Counted from the first letter of the stretch, positions 16,527 to 24,938 are shown. The stretch is DNA of 64,000 bases from Helicobacter cetorum MIT 99-5656 (GCF_000259275.1 NC_017735.1:1736001-1800000), one strand, 5' to 3'. Made by a program: numbers and translations. The notes: generated by a model not told the origin, from the letters alone.

Positions 16527-18728
16527 ATGTCTTACATTCCTAATCTCACTGCTTTACCCTTACATGAAATCTTATTGGATAATGGCTATGTTTATAACAA
16601 AGACAAGACAAGCAAGAACAACCCTGTTTTAAAGCATGAAAATGAAGAGGGTAATCTAGTCATTTTTAAAAATAAAAATGAAAATGGCTCAATTAGCTAT
16701 ACCTACAAAGACACCCATACAGACAAGGTCGGTAATATCATTACTTTTTGTAAGGATAGAAATATCAGCGTTGAAGATTTACTTGCTGGAAAATTAGAAG
16801 ACTATCGCAATAAAAAAGATACTCTACAAGCAAGGGATAACGCACAAGAGAACAACAAAGAAGTTCAAAAAATAAGAGAGGAGTTTAAAAACCTTAAACC
16901 CTATGATTTAAACAACGCCACCTTGATTAAAAAGCGTGGTATTGATGTAAAACTATTAGAGCCTTACAAAGACCATCTTAAAACGGATAATTTTAACAAT
17001 CTAATCCTTGCGACTTACTTAGCTTTTGAAGATAAGAAGCTTAATGTTATTCCTATCCAGCAATGCGGAGTAAATAAGAGATTAAACACCCCCTTAGCTA
17101 CAGATAAAGAGGGTAACATAAGAGACAAACCCTTAAAATCTATCGCACAAGGGAATAAAGGCATAGAAGTCTTAATGCCTAAAGATTTTAGTCTTGTTAA
17201 AAATGTCATCTTGACTGAAAATATCTTTGATAGTCTGGCTTATTTAGAGCTACAAAATTTAGAGCCTAAAGAAAGCATTTTAATTAGCACGGCTGGGCAA
17301 TTTAACGCACAAAAATTAGAACTCTTTTTTCAAAGCTTTTTTAAGCAATTGCATAACAGACAACAAGGGGTATACAACAATTATCTAAGACAAGAACAAA
17401 AATGGCAAGAGTTAGTAAAACTTGGCAAAGCTAGTGATGATTTTAACAGCGTAGTGGTAGAGACCTACACTGACATTATTAAAAACTATCAAAAAGAAAA
17501 AAATATGCCTATCTACAACAAGCAAGTAGAAAAAACTAGAGAGTTTAGAAAACCCAAGCCTATTAGCAAGCCACAAGAGAGTTTTAATGTTATCTTAGCC
17601 TTTGATAATGACATTAAGGGTAAAGGATATAAGGAAAAATGCGAGGGTATTTTATATGCTATTACACAGCAATTCCCTACTATCTATACGCCTTTTTCTA
17701 AGGATTGTAACGATGATTTGAAATTAGCACACATTATAGGGAATAAAGAAGTTCATTTAAAGAGCGTGAGCGCATTTATAAAAAACGCACTCACAGACTT
17801 ACAAAGCCAAGAAAAAGCCCAAACAGCCTTAGAAATCTTAGAAACTATCCACTCTCTAAAACCCTTTAAATCAACATTCAAACAATCTTTAAACGAGCCT
17901 AGTAAAGCCCTAGATTTACTCAATCATACTTCTATCTTTATAGAAAACAAGCATGATGAAATAATAGATACTTTCAATATCCTAAAACCATTAGAAAATA
18001 ACCACCCCTATTTCAACAACTTAGATGCTGATTTGCTAGAAAATTACAAGCATAGCTTTAAATTAGATGAAAATAAAGAAGTGTGCGTGGCTTTGTTTAA
18101 TGCAAAGGGCAACAAAACCGCTATGCAAGAAATCAGTGCCTTAAATCATTCAAAGGATATTAAAAATATAAGCGTTCTCAAAAACCCTACCACTAAATTA
18201 GACCACATTAAGCAAATTATCATTGCGAATGACCCCACTAACGCTTTAAGCTTTATGCAGTTACATAGAGAGTTAGACCCCAAAAACAGCCTAGTTGTAA
18301 GCGTTTTTCAAAGCGATTTTTTAGAGACCACTAAGCCTTTTTTGGATTTGCTCTTACAAGATGTCTCTAAGGACACCAAGATAATTCTAAGCACTAACAA
18401 TGAGTTTTCCATCCCCCTTACTAAATACGCCCTAAATGTTACTAGAAAGCCTCCTACCATTCACACGCCTTTTAGCCAATCTTTTTCTAATGATTTAAGA
18501 CTTAGCAAACTCTTAAATACCAAAACCCTTAATGAAGAAAGTTTTAAGACAGCCATTAACGCCAAGATAGGCATTTTACAAAAACCTTGCAATAGTGCCT
18601 TTAAACAACAAACTCTTAATACTCTCAATCAAATTGATAGGCTCATTGCCCTACCTTTTAACTTTAAAAAACAGCTTGTTGCTTTTAATGAAAACTTAAA
18701 TAATAAGCAAAATAGGCACGCTATTTAA
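16527..18728 (+). CDS. TOPRIM-domain primase-like protein of the mobile element
   Basis: A 733-residue protein. The first 80 residues resemble the small domain that precedes TOPRIM in plasmid and ICE primases (HEILLDNGY...VIFKNKNENGSISY). A TOPRIM core follows: NVILTENIFDSLAYLEL with its glutamate at about residues 232-248, SILISTAGQF, and FNVILAFDNDIKGKGYKEK with the DxD-like acidic pair at about 350-368. The C-terminal 300 residues contain two further repeats of a similar pattern (PPTIHTPFSQSFSNDLRLSK resembles PTIYTPFSKDCNDDLKLAH), suggesting an internal duplication. Such proteins prime complementary-strand synthesis after transfer. It sits directly upstream of the coupling-protein genes. 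Confidence 0.72.
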   Translation: MSYIPNLTALPLHEILLDNGYVYNKDKTSKNNPVLKHENEEGNLVIFKNKNENGSISYTYKDTHTDKVGNIITFCKDRNISVEDLLAGKLEDYRNKKDTLQARDNAQENNKEVQKIREEFKNLKPYDLNNATLIKKRGIDVKLLEPYKDHLKTDNFNNLILATYLAFEDKKLNVIPIQQCGVNKRLNTPLATDKEGNIRDKPLKSIAQGNKGIEVLMPKDFSLVKNVILTENIFDSLAYLELQNLEPKESILISTAGQFNAQKLELFFQSFFKQLHNRQQGVYNNYLRQEQKWQELVKLGKASDDFNSVVVETYTDIIKNYQKEKNMPIYNKQVEKTREFRKPKPISKPQESFNVILAFDNDIKGKGYKEKCEGILYAITQQFPTIYTPFSKDCNDDLKLAHIIGNKEVHLKSVSAFIKNALTDLQSQEKAQTALEILETIHSLKPFKSTFKQSLNEPSKALDLLNHTSIFIENKHDEIIDTFNILKPLENNHPYFNNLDADLLENYKHSFKLDENKEVCVALFNAKGNKTAMQEISALNHSKDIKNISVLKNPTTKLDHIKQIIIANDPTNALSFMQLHRELDPKNSLVVSVFQSDFLETTKPFLDLLLQDVSKDTKIILSTNNEFSIPLTKYALNVTRKPPTIHTPFSQSFSNDLRLSKLLNTKTLNEESFKTAINAKIGILQKPCNSAFKQQTLNTLNQIDRLIALPFNFKKQLVAFNENLNNKQNRHAI

Positions 18729-18736
18729 GGATTAAA

Positions 18737-19270
18737 ATGTTGCAATACAAACCCTATTTTATTTCACTTTCTCTCATTTTAGCTCCCTTAATCTTTATGT
18801 ATAGCCTATTTTTAGGCTTTGATTTAAAAAATTTCACCCAAACCTATCAATTTAGCAAAATTATACTTTCTAATCTTTCGCATTTTACAAGCTTTAAGTT
18901 TGAAGTGTATAAAGCCTTTGTTCTGGCTTTAATGCCCTTAATAACAAGCATTTACTTGCTTTCTAGTGGCAACACTCTCACTTCGCATGGAAAAGCAAAG
19001 TGGGCGAGCGTAAAAGAGATAGAAAAACTAGCCTATAGCCCCTTAAAGTTTGTCAAATCTTTTTTTGGTTTTATCTTGAGATTACCTTTCTTGCCCTTGT
19101 TTTTAGGGCTATCTTGTTTGGTATTAAGCATTTGGTTATGTATCATCATTAAAGATTGTGTTATGGGGGTATTTAAGTGGATTAAATGGGTGTATTGTAG
19201 TATCAAACAAGCCCCACAAACTCTTAAAAACCTCAAAAATAAATTCTCTCTTAAAAGGAAAAGTGCATGA
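18737..19270 (+). CDS. Membrane protein resembling the N-terminal domain of a VirD4/TraG coupling protein
   Basis: A 177-residue protein with hydrophobic segments at about residues 9-27, 58-76 and 112-138. Between the second and third lies SHGKAKWASVKEIEKL, which matches the HGSARWA-type element normally found near the N-terminus of VirD4/TraG coupling proteins, ahead of the ATPase. It ends in a basic tail (KNKFSLKRKSA) and overlaps the start of the coupling protein by 4 bases (ATGA). I infer that the coupling protein is split into a membrane subunit and an ATPase subunit; a simple membrane partner is the alternative. Confidence 0.55.
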   Translation: MLQYKPYFISLSLILAPLIFMYSLFLGFDLKNFTQTYQFSKIILSNLSHFTSFKFEVYKAFVLALMPLITSIYLLSSGNTLTSHGKAKWASVKEIEKLAYSPLKFVKSFFGFILRLPFLPLFLGLSCLVLSIWLCIIIKDCVMGVFKWIKWVYCSIKQAPQTLKNLKNKFSLKRKSA

Positions 19271-19311
19271 ATTTAAAAAACACCCTTAAAAAAAGCTCTA
19301 ACATTCTTTAT
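19267..19311 (+). pseudogene. virD4: 5' fragment of the virD4-like gene, cut off by the IS element
   Basis: ATG overlapping the previous stop, then MNLKNTLKKSSNILY, after which the IS begins. The frame is the same as that of the coupling protein at 21250 onward if the element is removed, so this is its original N-terminus. The exact boundary could be 19311 (after TTTAT) or 19323. Confidence 0.65.
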
Positions 19312-19328
19312 CCCAACAAAGCGAAAAA

Positions 19329-19348
19329 CTCCGTCCTTTAGGGCGGAG
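19329..19348 (+). repeat. Left-end hairpin of the IS element
   Basis: CTCCGTCC-TTTA-GGGCGGAG: an 8-bp stem with one G-T wobble and a TTTA loop, the imperfect palindrome bound by TnpA dimers. Confidence 0.75.
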
Positions 19349-19417
19349 ATGTAAGCGTCAATAGCCGTTAGGCTATTTTTTAGTGTCATTTAACCTAAAA
19401 ACAAAAGGTTAGCAAAT

Positions 19418-19834
19418 CTAATGTGGTGTTTCTTGCTCTTGGATATATTGCTTAATGATTTCTAAAGGAGCACCCCCACAGCTTCCAGCAAAATAACTAG
19501 GCGACCATAAATGATTGCCCCACAAAGTAGCTTTAACATTTTTAAAATTTTGTTGTCTAACCAAACGACTACTAACACCCTTTAAAGAATTAACTAACCT
19601 ACTAACACTAACTTTTGGTGGATAATTGATAAGTAAATGCACATGGTCGCTTTCCCCATCAAATTCTACTAACTCGCTTTCAAAGTCTTTGCATACCTTA
19701 GCAAATACAGAACCTAAAAAGTCTATAACTTCTTTGTTGAATGCTTTACGCCTATATTTAGTTACAAATACTAAATGCACATGCATTAAAAAAACACAAT
19801 GTCTGCCATGTCTAATATTATCAATTTGTTTCAT
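19418..19834 (-). CDS. tnpA: IS200/IS605 Y1 transposase TnpA
   Basis: The 138-residue enzyme has the HUH metal site in GESDHVHLLINYPP and the single catalytic tyrosine near the C-terminus in EIIKQYIQEQ; the conserved N-terminal FLMHVHLVFVTKYRRKAF is also present. It cuts and rejoins single-stranded DNA at the element ends and works with the hairpins. Length is normal and no frameshift is visible, so the element may be active. It is transcribed toward the left end, divergent from tnpB with 36 bases between the starts. Confidence 0.92.
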   Translation of the reverse strand: MKQIDNIRHGRHCVFLMHVHLVFVTKYRRKAFNKEVIDFLGSVFAKVCKDFESELVEFDGESDHVHLLINYPPKVSVSRLVNSLKGVSSRLVRQQNFKNVKATLWGNHLWSPSYFAGSCGGAPLEIIKQYIQEQETPH

Positions 19835-19870
19835 AGACCAAGTTTAACTAAATTATGCTAAAATCTTTCT

Positions 19871-21193
19871 ATGAAAGTAAATAAGGGCTTTAAATTTCGT
19901 TTGTATCCTACCAAAGAGCAACAGACCAAATTACAACACTCTTTTTTTGTCTATAACCAAGCCTATAACATTTGCTTAAATCTACAACAAGAGCAATACG
20001 AAAAAAACAAAGATTTACCCACTAAACAAAGAAAATGGCAAAAATCAAGCGAATTAGATAGTGCGATTAAGCACCATTTAAAAGCTAGGAATTTAAGTTT
20101 TAGTAGTGTAGTCGCTCAACAATCACGCATGAATGCAGAAAGAGCCTTAAGAGATGCCTTTAAAGTCAAAAATAGGGGCTTTCCTAAATTTAAAAACTCT
20201 AAATTTGCTAAACAAAGTTTTACTTGGAATAATCAAGGCTTTTCTATCAAAGACTTTAACGAACGCTTTAAGATGTTTAACTTAATGAAAATGCCCTTAA
20301 AAATGCGTATGCATAGAGACTTACCCCTTAATGCTAAGATTAAACAAATCGTAGTCTCTTGCTCTCATCAAAAATATTTTGTTAGTTTTAGCATAGAATA
20401 CGAAAAAGAGCTTAACACTATTAAAGAGCCTAGAAATTGTGTCGGTGTGGACTTAAATATCTATGATATAGCTTTAAGCGTTGATTTAAAAGAATATGAA
20501 AAACTAACCGACCTAGAACAATACCAAAAAGACATGAAAGAACTAGGTTTAAAAGTAGATGAAAATATCAATCTAAAACGACTTATTCCTACTTATTCTA
20601 AACTACATTCTTTTAAAAAATACTCTAAAGAATTTAAAAGACTACAAAGAAAACAAAGCCGTAGGGTTTTAAAATCTAAACAAAATAAAATCAAACTAGG
20701 AGGTAATTTTTACAAAACTCAAAAAAAATTAAACAAAGCCTTTGATAAATCAAGCTATCAAAAACTAGACAGATACCATAAAATCACAAGCGAACTTTCA
20801 AAGCAATTTGAATTGATAGTAGTTGAAGACTTACAAATTAAGAACATGACCAAAAGAGCCAAACTCAAAAATGTTAAACAAAAGAGTGGGCTTAATAAGT
20901 CTATACTAAATACTTCATTCTATCAAATCATCTCTTTTTTAGACTACAAACAACAGCATAATGGCAAATTGTTAGTGAAAGCTCCCCCACAATATACGAG
21001 TAAAACTTGTCATAGTTGTGGGCAAATCAACCACGAGCTTAAATTAAATCATAGAGAATATCTGTGTCAAAATTGCGGATATATAGAGCATAGAGATATA
21101 AACGCCGCAAGTAATATTTTAAGCAAAGGGTTAAGTCTTCTTGGGTTAGGAAATAGCCTTGCAGACTTTAAAGAGCAAAGCCTTTCGTATTAG
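19871..21193 (+). CDS. tnpB: TnpB RNA-guided nuclease of the IS200/IS605 element
   Basis: The 440-residue protein has an intact RuvC-like core: GVDLNIYDIALS with the first aspartate, VVEDLQIKNM with the glutamate, and HRDINAASNIL with the last aspartate. Between them lies the zinc finger CHSCGQINHELK...CQNCGY. TnpB proteins are RNA-guided endonucleases that cut the empty site and favour retention of the element. The guide RNA comes from the 3' end of tnpB and the right end. All catalytic residues are present. The C-terminus runs to about 56 bases from the element end. Confidence 0.92.
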   Translation: MKVNKGFKFRLYPTKEQQTKLQHSFFVYNQAYNICLNLQQEQYEKNKDLPTKQRKWQKSSELDSAIKHHLKARNLSFSSVVAQQSRMNAERALRDAFKVKNRGFPKFKNSKFAKQSFTWNNQGFSIKDFNERFKMFNLMKMPLKMRMHRDLPLNAKIKQIVVSCSHQKYFVSFSIEYEKELNTIKEPRNCVGVDLNIYDIALSVDLKEYEKLTDLEQYQKDMKELGLKVDENINLKRLIPTYSKLHSFKKYSKEFKRLQRKQSRRVLKSKQNKIKLGGNFYKTQKKLNKAFDKSSYQKLDRYHKITSELSKQFELIVVEDLQIKNMTKRAKLKNVKQKSGLNKSILNTSFYQIISFLDYKQQHNGKLLVKAPPQYTSKTCHSCGQINHELKLNHREYLCQNCGYIEHRDINAASNILSKGLSLLGLGNSLADFKEQSLSY

Positions 21194-21266
21194 CATTCAG
21201 TAGGGTGCTTTAGTTAGGAAGCTCCTCGCTTTAGCGAGGGGTGTTTCACCAAGGTTTTAATAAAAG
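21100..21266 (+). ncRNA. Predicted TnpB guide RNA (omegaRNA) with guide in virD4
   Basis: By family knowledge the omegaRNA spans the tnpB 3' end and the right end and takes its guide from the flank. Here the right-end hairpin (21224-21239) is followed by TTTCAC and then flank sequence from 21250, CAAGGTTTTAATAAAAG, which would be the guide. No promoter or processing site was read. Confidence 0.4.
21224..21239 (+). repeat. Right-end hairpin of the IS element
   Basis: CCTCGC-TTTA-GCGAGG, a perfect 6-bp stem with the same TTTA loop as the left hairpin. Confidence 0.75.
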
Positions 21267-22953
21267 TTTTAAAGGTATCCAAGCCTTCCATAATGGTTAT
21301 TACAAAAATCTAAGCCAAGCGCTTTGTGGTATTTTAACTTTAGGAGTAAGTGTAGAACACCCTATGGATTTGAATTTCAAACAAGGCGTAGTAGTTGGTT
21401 TGCACAACAACAAACCAGTCTATTATGATACGCCTTTATCCACTTTAATCATTGCGCCACCCGGAAGTGGTAAAACTGCCGCAGTAGCTATCCCTAATTT
21501 ACTAACCCTAAAAAGTTCTGTAGTGGTGCTAGACATTAAGGGGGAATTATGCGATTTAACCGCAGGTTATAGACAGCAAGTCTTAGGCAATGAAATTTAC
21601 ATTTTTAATCCACTAGGCGATGACAATTCCTTGAAATTCAATCCTTTTGATAAGCGTATTGTAGAAAAGCTAGATTTCAATAGAAAAAGAAGGCTTGTAG
21701 ATGAAGTGGGCAATACCATTTTTAGTGGTGATGGCAAAGAGAACGACCCTTATTGGAGAAAACAGGCTAGAAATCTATTTGTCTTTTACGCTCTTTATGA
21801 TTTATGCGTTAAGCAAGAAAGCTTTTTATTTGATTTGGCTTTTGCACCTATTCAAAACTTTGTTCCCTTAATCCACCCTAAAAGCCCTTATTACAAAGAA
21901 CTCTATATCCATAAAGTTGACCAAGATGGTAATTTTATATTAGATGAAAACAATGAGCCTATACTAGAAAGAGATAGCAATGGCAATCCTATCTTAAACA
22001 CACAAGCTAATGCTGAGAATTTATGGTATAGGCAAGTAAGCGAACAAGTCTATTTAGATGTCAATGACCCTAGAAATTATGATGGCACAGTCAATAGATT
22101 AGAAAAAGATAAGAAAGGTAATGTTATTATTAAAGAAGGTATGTTAGACCCTGTTATTAGGACATGGGCTAATAAGTGGTCTATTTCTAATGAAAAAGAA
22201 TTTGCCTCTATTATGAGCGTGTATTCAGAGTTTATGCAAGTTTTTACAAGTTATCAAGTCAAAAGTGCCACAGATAACATGAGCTTTGAATACGAGGATT
22301 TAAGGCGTAAAAATATCAGCCTTTATATCAAAATCGCCCAAACTGACATTGATACTCTAGCCCCCTTAATTAGAGTTCTTTTAGAAAGCATAGGTAAGAA
22401 TCTTTTATTAAGAGAAAGTAAGAAGTTTAATGAAAGGGTGTATCTAATTTTAGATGAGTTTGTAAGATTTGGAAAACTTCCTTTTTTGTTAGAAATGCCA
22501 GCACTTAGTAGAAGTTATGGTGTAGTGATTATGTTTATCACGCAATCTAATGCGCTCATAGAAAAATACTATGGCAAAGAAGACGCTAGGATTGTTAATA
22601 GCACGGTAGCATATAAGATTGTCTTTAAAATGGATGACTTAGATTACGCTAAGCAACTTAGCGAAGAAATAGGCAAATACACACGAGAAAAACGAAATCG
22701 TTCTACTGAAAAAAATCAAGTGATTTTTGGTGGGACAAGCTCTTATTCTGAAGAGGGCTATGAATTAGTTTCTGCACAAGATATTATGAATATTAACAAA
22801 GATGAAGTGATTATTCTAGTAAGCGGACATAAAGCAACGCCCTTAAAGCTCAAAGCCAACTATTACTTCAAAAACAAAAGATTGCCTAAATGTCTCAATA
22901 TACCCTTAAAACCTAATGAAGAAGCGTTTAAGGGGTTGAGAAAGGTAAATTGA
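21241..22953 (+). CDS. virD4: VirD4/TraG-type coupling ATPase, 5' end replaced by the IS
   Basis: Coupling proteins recruit the relaxase-DNA complex to the mating channel. The ATPase domain is intact: Walker A TLIIAPPGSGKTAAVAIPN at about residues 66-84, then VVVLDIKGELCDLTAGYRQ, a Walker B VYLILDEFVRFGKLPFL, and a sensor MFITQSNALIEKYYG. The original start at 19267 is cut off by the IS200/IS605 element. The present frame opens at a GTG (21241) inside the right end, with no properly spaced ribosome binding site, or at a later codon. Membrane segments are absent here; the preceding gene may supply them. It may be poorly expressed. It meets the Fic gene tail to tail. Confidence 0.85.
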   Translation: MFHQGFNKSFKGIQAFHNGYYKNLSQALCGILTLGVSVEHPMDLNFKQGVVVGLHNNKPVYYDTPLSTLIIAPPGSGKTAAVAIPNLLTLKSSVVVLDIKGELCDLTAGYRQQVLGNEIYIFNPLGDDNSLKFNPFDKRIVEKLDFNRKRRLVDEVGNTIFSGDGKENDPYWRKQARNLFVFYALYDLCVKQESFLFDLAFAPIQNFVPLIHPKSPYYKELYIHKVDQDGNFILDENNEPILERDSNGNPILNTQANAENLWYRQVSEQVYLDVNDPRNYDGTVNRLEKDKKGNVIIKEGMLDPVIRTWANKWSISNEKEFASIMSVYSEFMQVFTSYQVKSATDNMSFEYEDLRRKNISLYIKIAQTDIDTLAPLIRVLLESIGKNLLLRESKKFNERVYLILDEFVRFGKLPFLLEMPALSRSYGVVIMFITQSNALIEKYYGKEDARIVNSTVAYKIVFKMDDLDYAKQLSEEIGKYTREKRNRSTEKNQVIFGGTSSYSEEGYELVSAQDIMNINKDEVIILVSGHKATPLKLKANYYFKNKRLPKCLNIPLKPNEEAFKGLRKVN

Positions 22954-22965
22954 GATTTGGATATA

Positions 22966-23817
22966 TTACAAACCAAACCTATCATCATCTTTGCCCCCTT
23001 TGTTTTTATTGTTTATAAATCGGTTGTTATGGAGGTGTTTGGGGTTAGGCTTGGTGGTGGGGTTTGCTTTTAGATAAGAGATAGGTTGGACTTGCTCTCT
23101 TTTGTTATCAAGGTGTAATTGATTGTTGTATTTTTCTAAAAACCCCATAGCTCTTTTTCTTTCCACTTCTTGAGCCTCTTTTGCCATATCTACTAACATA
23201 GGCACATTTTCTTCTCTCATAGCCATGATGTAGTCTTTTTTATTATCTTTAGTAATCACAAAAGGCACTAAATCTTGCTCTAAGACACTATAAAAGATTA
23301 GCATACGCCCTGTCCTACCATTGCCATCACTAAAAGGGTGGATATGCTCAAACTTAATATGACTATCCATGATAATCTCTAATTTTTGCGTGTCATTTTT
23401 GGCACTACTAAGCTGATAATAGAGATTATCACACCAATCTTTTAAGACCATAGGCACTTTAAAAGGAGCAGTTGGTTCAAAATTTGCCCCTAAAACTACA
23501 TTGGGAATTGTTTTAAATTTTCCGCAGTTTTCAATGAGATTGCTCATAATGATTGAATGGATATACTTGATATATTCATTGTCTATAATTTGTTTTTCTT
23601 GTAAAGATTTTAAAAGTGTGGGGATAAAGTTTTGAAAATTTTTAACTTCATAATATTCTCTTTCACTCATAGCCTTTGGAATAACCCCATCAATTAAAAT
23701 GCTCGCTGTTTCATTTTGCGTTAAGGTATTGCCCTCTATTGCGGTGCTATGATGTGCCATTCTAATGGTTAAATCCATAGCATAGTCGCTAAATTCTAGT
23801 AGTTCTTTATAGTTCAT
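22966..23817 (-). CDS. Fic domain AMP-transferase, self-inhibited class
   Basis: The 283-residue protein has the full Fic motif HPFSDGNGRTGRML at about residues 118-131, with catalytic histidine and both arginines, so it should modify target hydroxyls with AMP or a related group. Near the N-terminus AHHSTAIEGNTL contains the (S/T)xxxE(G/N) inhibitory motif, which in class II Fic proteins blocks the active site until relieved. The last 45 residues are disordered, rich in Asn, Lys and Gly. On mobile elements such enzymes serve as toxins or transferred effectors. The target is unknown. It has its own promoter, divergent from the exported protein gene. Confidence 0.9.
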   Translation of the reverse strand: MNYKELLEFSDYAMDLTIRMAHHSTAIEGNTLTQNETASILIDGVIPKAMSEREYYEVKNFQNFIPTLLKSLQEKQIIDNEYIKYIHSIIMSNLIENCGKFKTIPNVVLGANFEPTAPFKVPMVLKDWCDNLYYQLSSAKNDTQKLEIIMDSHIKFEHIHPFSDGNGRTGRMLIFYSVLEQDLVPFVITKDNKKDYIMAMREENVPMLVDMAKEAQEVERKRAMGFLEKYNNQLHLDNKREQVQPISYLKANPTTKPNPKHLHNNRFINNKNKGGKDDDRFGL

Positions 23818-23848
23818 TTATCCCCTTATTTGCTACATTATTGGCTAG

Positions 23849-23854
23849 ATTATA
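23849..23854 (-). promoter_or_regulatory. -10 box of the fic gene
   Basis: ATTATA on the + strand, read TATAAT on the minus strand, 32 bases before the fic start; AAGGGGATAA supplies the ribosome binding site. Confidence 0.5.
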
Positions 23855-23906
23855 CTAAAATAAGGCTTTAGAAAATCAAGTAAAATTAGCGTTAAAAGGA
23901 TATTCA

Positions 23907-24635
23907 ATGCGTTTGAAATTCATCTCGTTGTGTTTAGTAGGTTTAATGGGCGTGAGCTATGCTGAAAATGCTAAAAGCGTGGATTATTTTGTGAAGAATG
24001 ATAAGGAAAGGGAAAAGACTATTGCAACTTGTCAGCAACTCGCCAAACAAATTGAAAATGGAATTAAAAATAGGCTTAACATAGCAGAAACGCAAAAGAA
24101 TAACTGCCTTAATGCTGAACTTGCACTAAAAGAAGTGGCAACTTTAGATATGGATAAGCAAATAGAAACGCAACTGAGTTCTAATGATAAATTTGAAGGT
24201 ATTCACATCAACGAAAAAAATCAATACTACGATAAGTTAGACTACAATAATTTGCTAATGACTAAAATTGGAAGTTGTTATGCCAAAATGAGCGAAAATC
24301 TAGCTAAAAATGGCGATGATGGTTTAAAAAGCGATAAGCGATGTTCTAGGCTAATTATGTTAGCCGAAAATGACCCACTATTACCGAGTATAAACGACCC
24401 TGCATCTCCTTTTATGATTGCCGAGTTTGGTTTTAAAAATTATGAAAAAATCTCTTTAAAAGAAAAAAATAAAGACTTAGAGCATTGTTATTCTGTTATG
24501 GCAAACAACATTAAAAAAACAATCAATGAGAAAAAGTCAGTTTATGATGCCTATTCTGCCATCAACAAAAATGAACGCAACAAATGTTTTAGTGCGATTA
24601 GTAGTGTAAGAAAAATTACAAATTCAGGTCTTTAA
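23907..24635 (+). CDS. Exported protein with an EexN-like entry-exclusion segment
   Basis: The 242-residue product has a clear Sec signal peptide (RLKFISLCLVGLMGVSYA, cleavage after the last A, not a lipobox). The mature N-terminus, AKSVDYFVKNDKEREKTIA followed by TCQQLAKQ, resembles the (V)xYYxxNPxExxxxxxxC pattern of EexN-type entry-exclusion proteins that stop redundant conjugation. Six or seven further cysteines suggest disulfides in the periplasm. Position between the coupling protein and the TrbJ/VirB5-like gene fits, since eexN usually neighbours trbJ-like genes. The remaining 190 residues are not recognised. Confidence 0.6.
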   Translation: MRLKFISLCLVGLMGVSYAENAKSVDYFVKNDKEREKTIATCQQLAKQIENGIKNRLNIAETQKNNCLNAELALKEVATLDMDKQIETQLSSNDKFEGIHINEKNQYYDKLDYNNLLMTKIGSCYAKMSENLAKNGDDGLKSDKRCSRLIMLAENDPLLPSINDPASPFMIAEFGFKNYEKISLKEKNKDLEHCYSVMANNIKKTINEKKSVYDAYSAINKNERNKCFSAISSVRKITNSGL

Positions 24636-24640
24636 TTTTT

Positions 24641-24831
24641 ATGAGTATCACTGCCCTTACTACTAAACTTGTTGAAAAATACAAAACCTTTATAACAACA
24701 AAACCGAACAAGTTGCCTTACTCCATCAAATAAGAACTTTTGATACAAGACGCAGTCAAGGTAAAATTGCTAATGTTCAAAATGAAACTTTGGAGATTAT
24801 TAAGGATAAGATTAAAAGCGAGATTTTGTAA
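24641..24831 (+). pseudogene. MazF/PemK-type toxin remnant
   Basis: ATG then SITALTTKLVEKYKTF, after which one frame change leads to TEQVALLHQIRTFDTRRSQG and finally KDKIKSEIL with a stop at 24829-24831. The QIRTFDTRR...GKI block resembles the C-terminal part of MazF/PemK mRNA interferases. The N-terminal half, with the usual start of the fold, is missing and no antitoxin is adjacent. It is a broken toxin gene ending just before a terminator-like hairpin. Confidence 0.5.
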
Positions 24832-24833
24832 AA

Positions 24834-24926
24834 ATGCCCCCTTAAAGATAAGGGGCATATATTCCCTACTCAAAGGTAGGGCAACTTACCATAGAGATAA
24901 GCCCTAGCTTCCCATAAAGGAAGTAT
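24834..24926 (-). ncRNA. Candidate structured small RNA, about 95 nt
   Basis: On the minus strand a TATAAT (24938-24933) is followed by a region with three hairpins: CTTCC/GGAAG, CCCTAC/GTAGGG (24863-24880) and ATGCCCC/GGGGCAT (24834-24858), the last followed by a T-run as a terminator. No ORF fits within it. It lies between the toxin remnant and the 3' end of the TrbJ-like gene. The combination of promoter, compact structure and terminator suggests a real RNA gene; expression is untested. Confidence 0.5.
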
Positions 24927-24932
24927 GCTAGA

Positions 24933-24938
24933 ATTATA
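24933..24938 (-). promoter_or_regulatory. -10 box of the small-RNA candidate
   Basis: TATAAT on the minus strand within GGGTATAATTC, about 7 bases before the first predicted hairpin and just after the TrbJ-like stop codon. Confidence 0.5.

Larger units (their letters stand above)
19312..21249 (+). mobile_element. IS200/IS605-type insertion (tnpA and tnpB divergent)
   Basis: A roughly 1.94-kb element with divergent Y1 transposase and TnpB genes. It has no terminal inverted repeats but has subterminal hairpins at each end, as the family requires. The left end follows TTTAT (19307-19311), the kind of pentanucleotide these elements enter beside, and lies 17 bases from the left hairpin. The right end TTTCAC (21244-21249) follows the right hairpin. 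Removing 19312-21249 restores one reading frame across the coupling protein, which supports the boundaries. No target duplication is expected. Confidence 0.85.
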
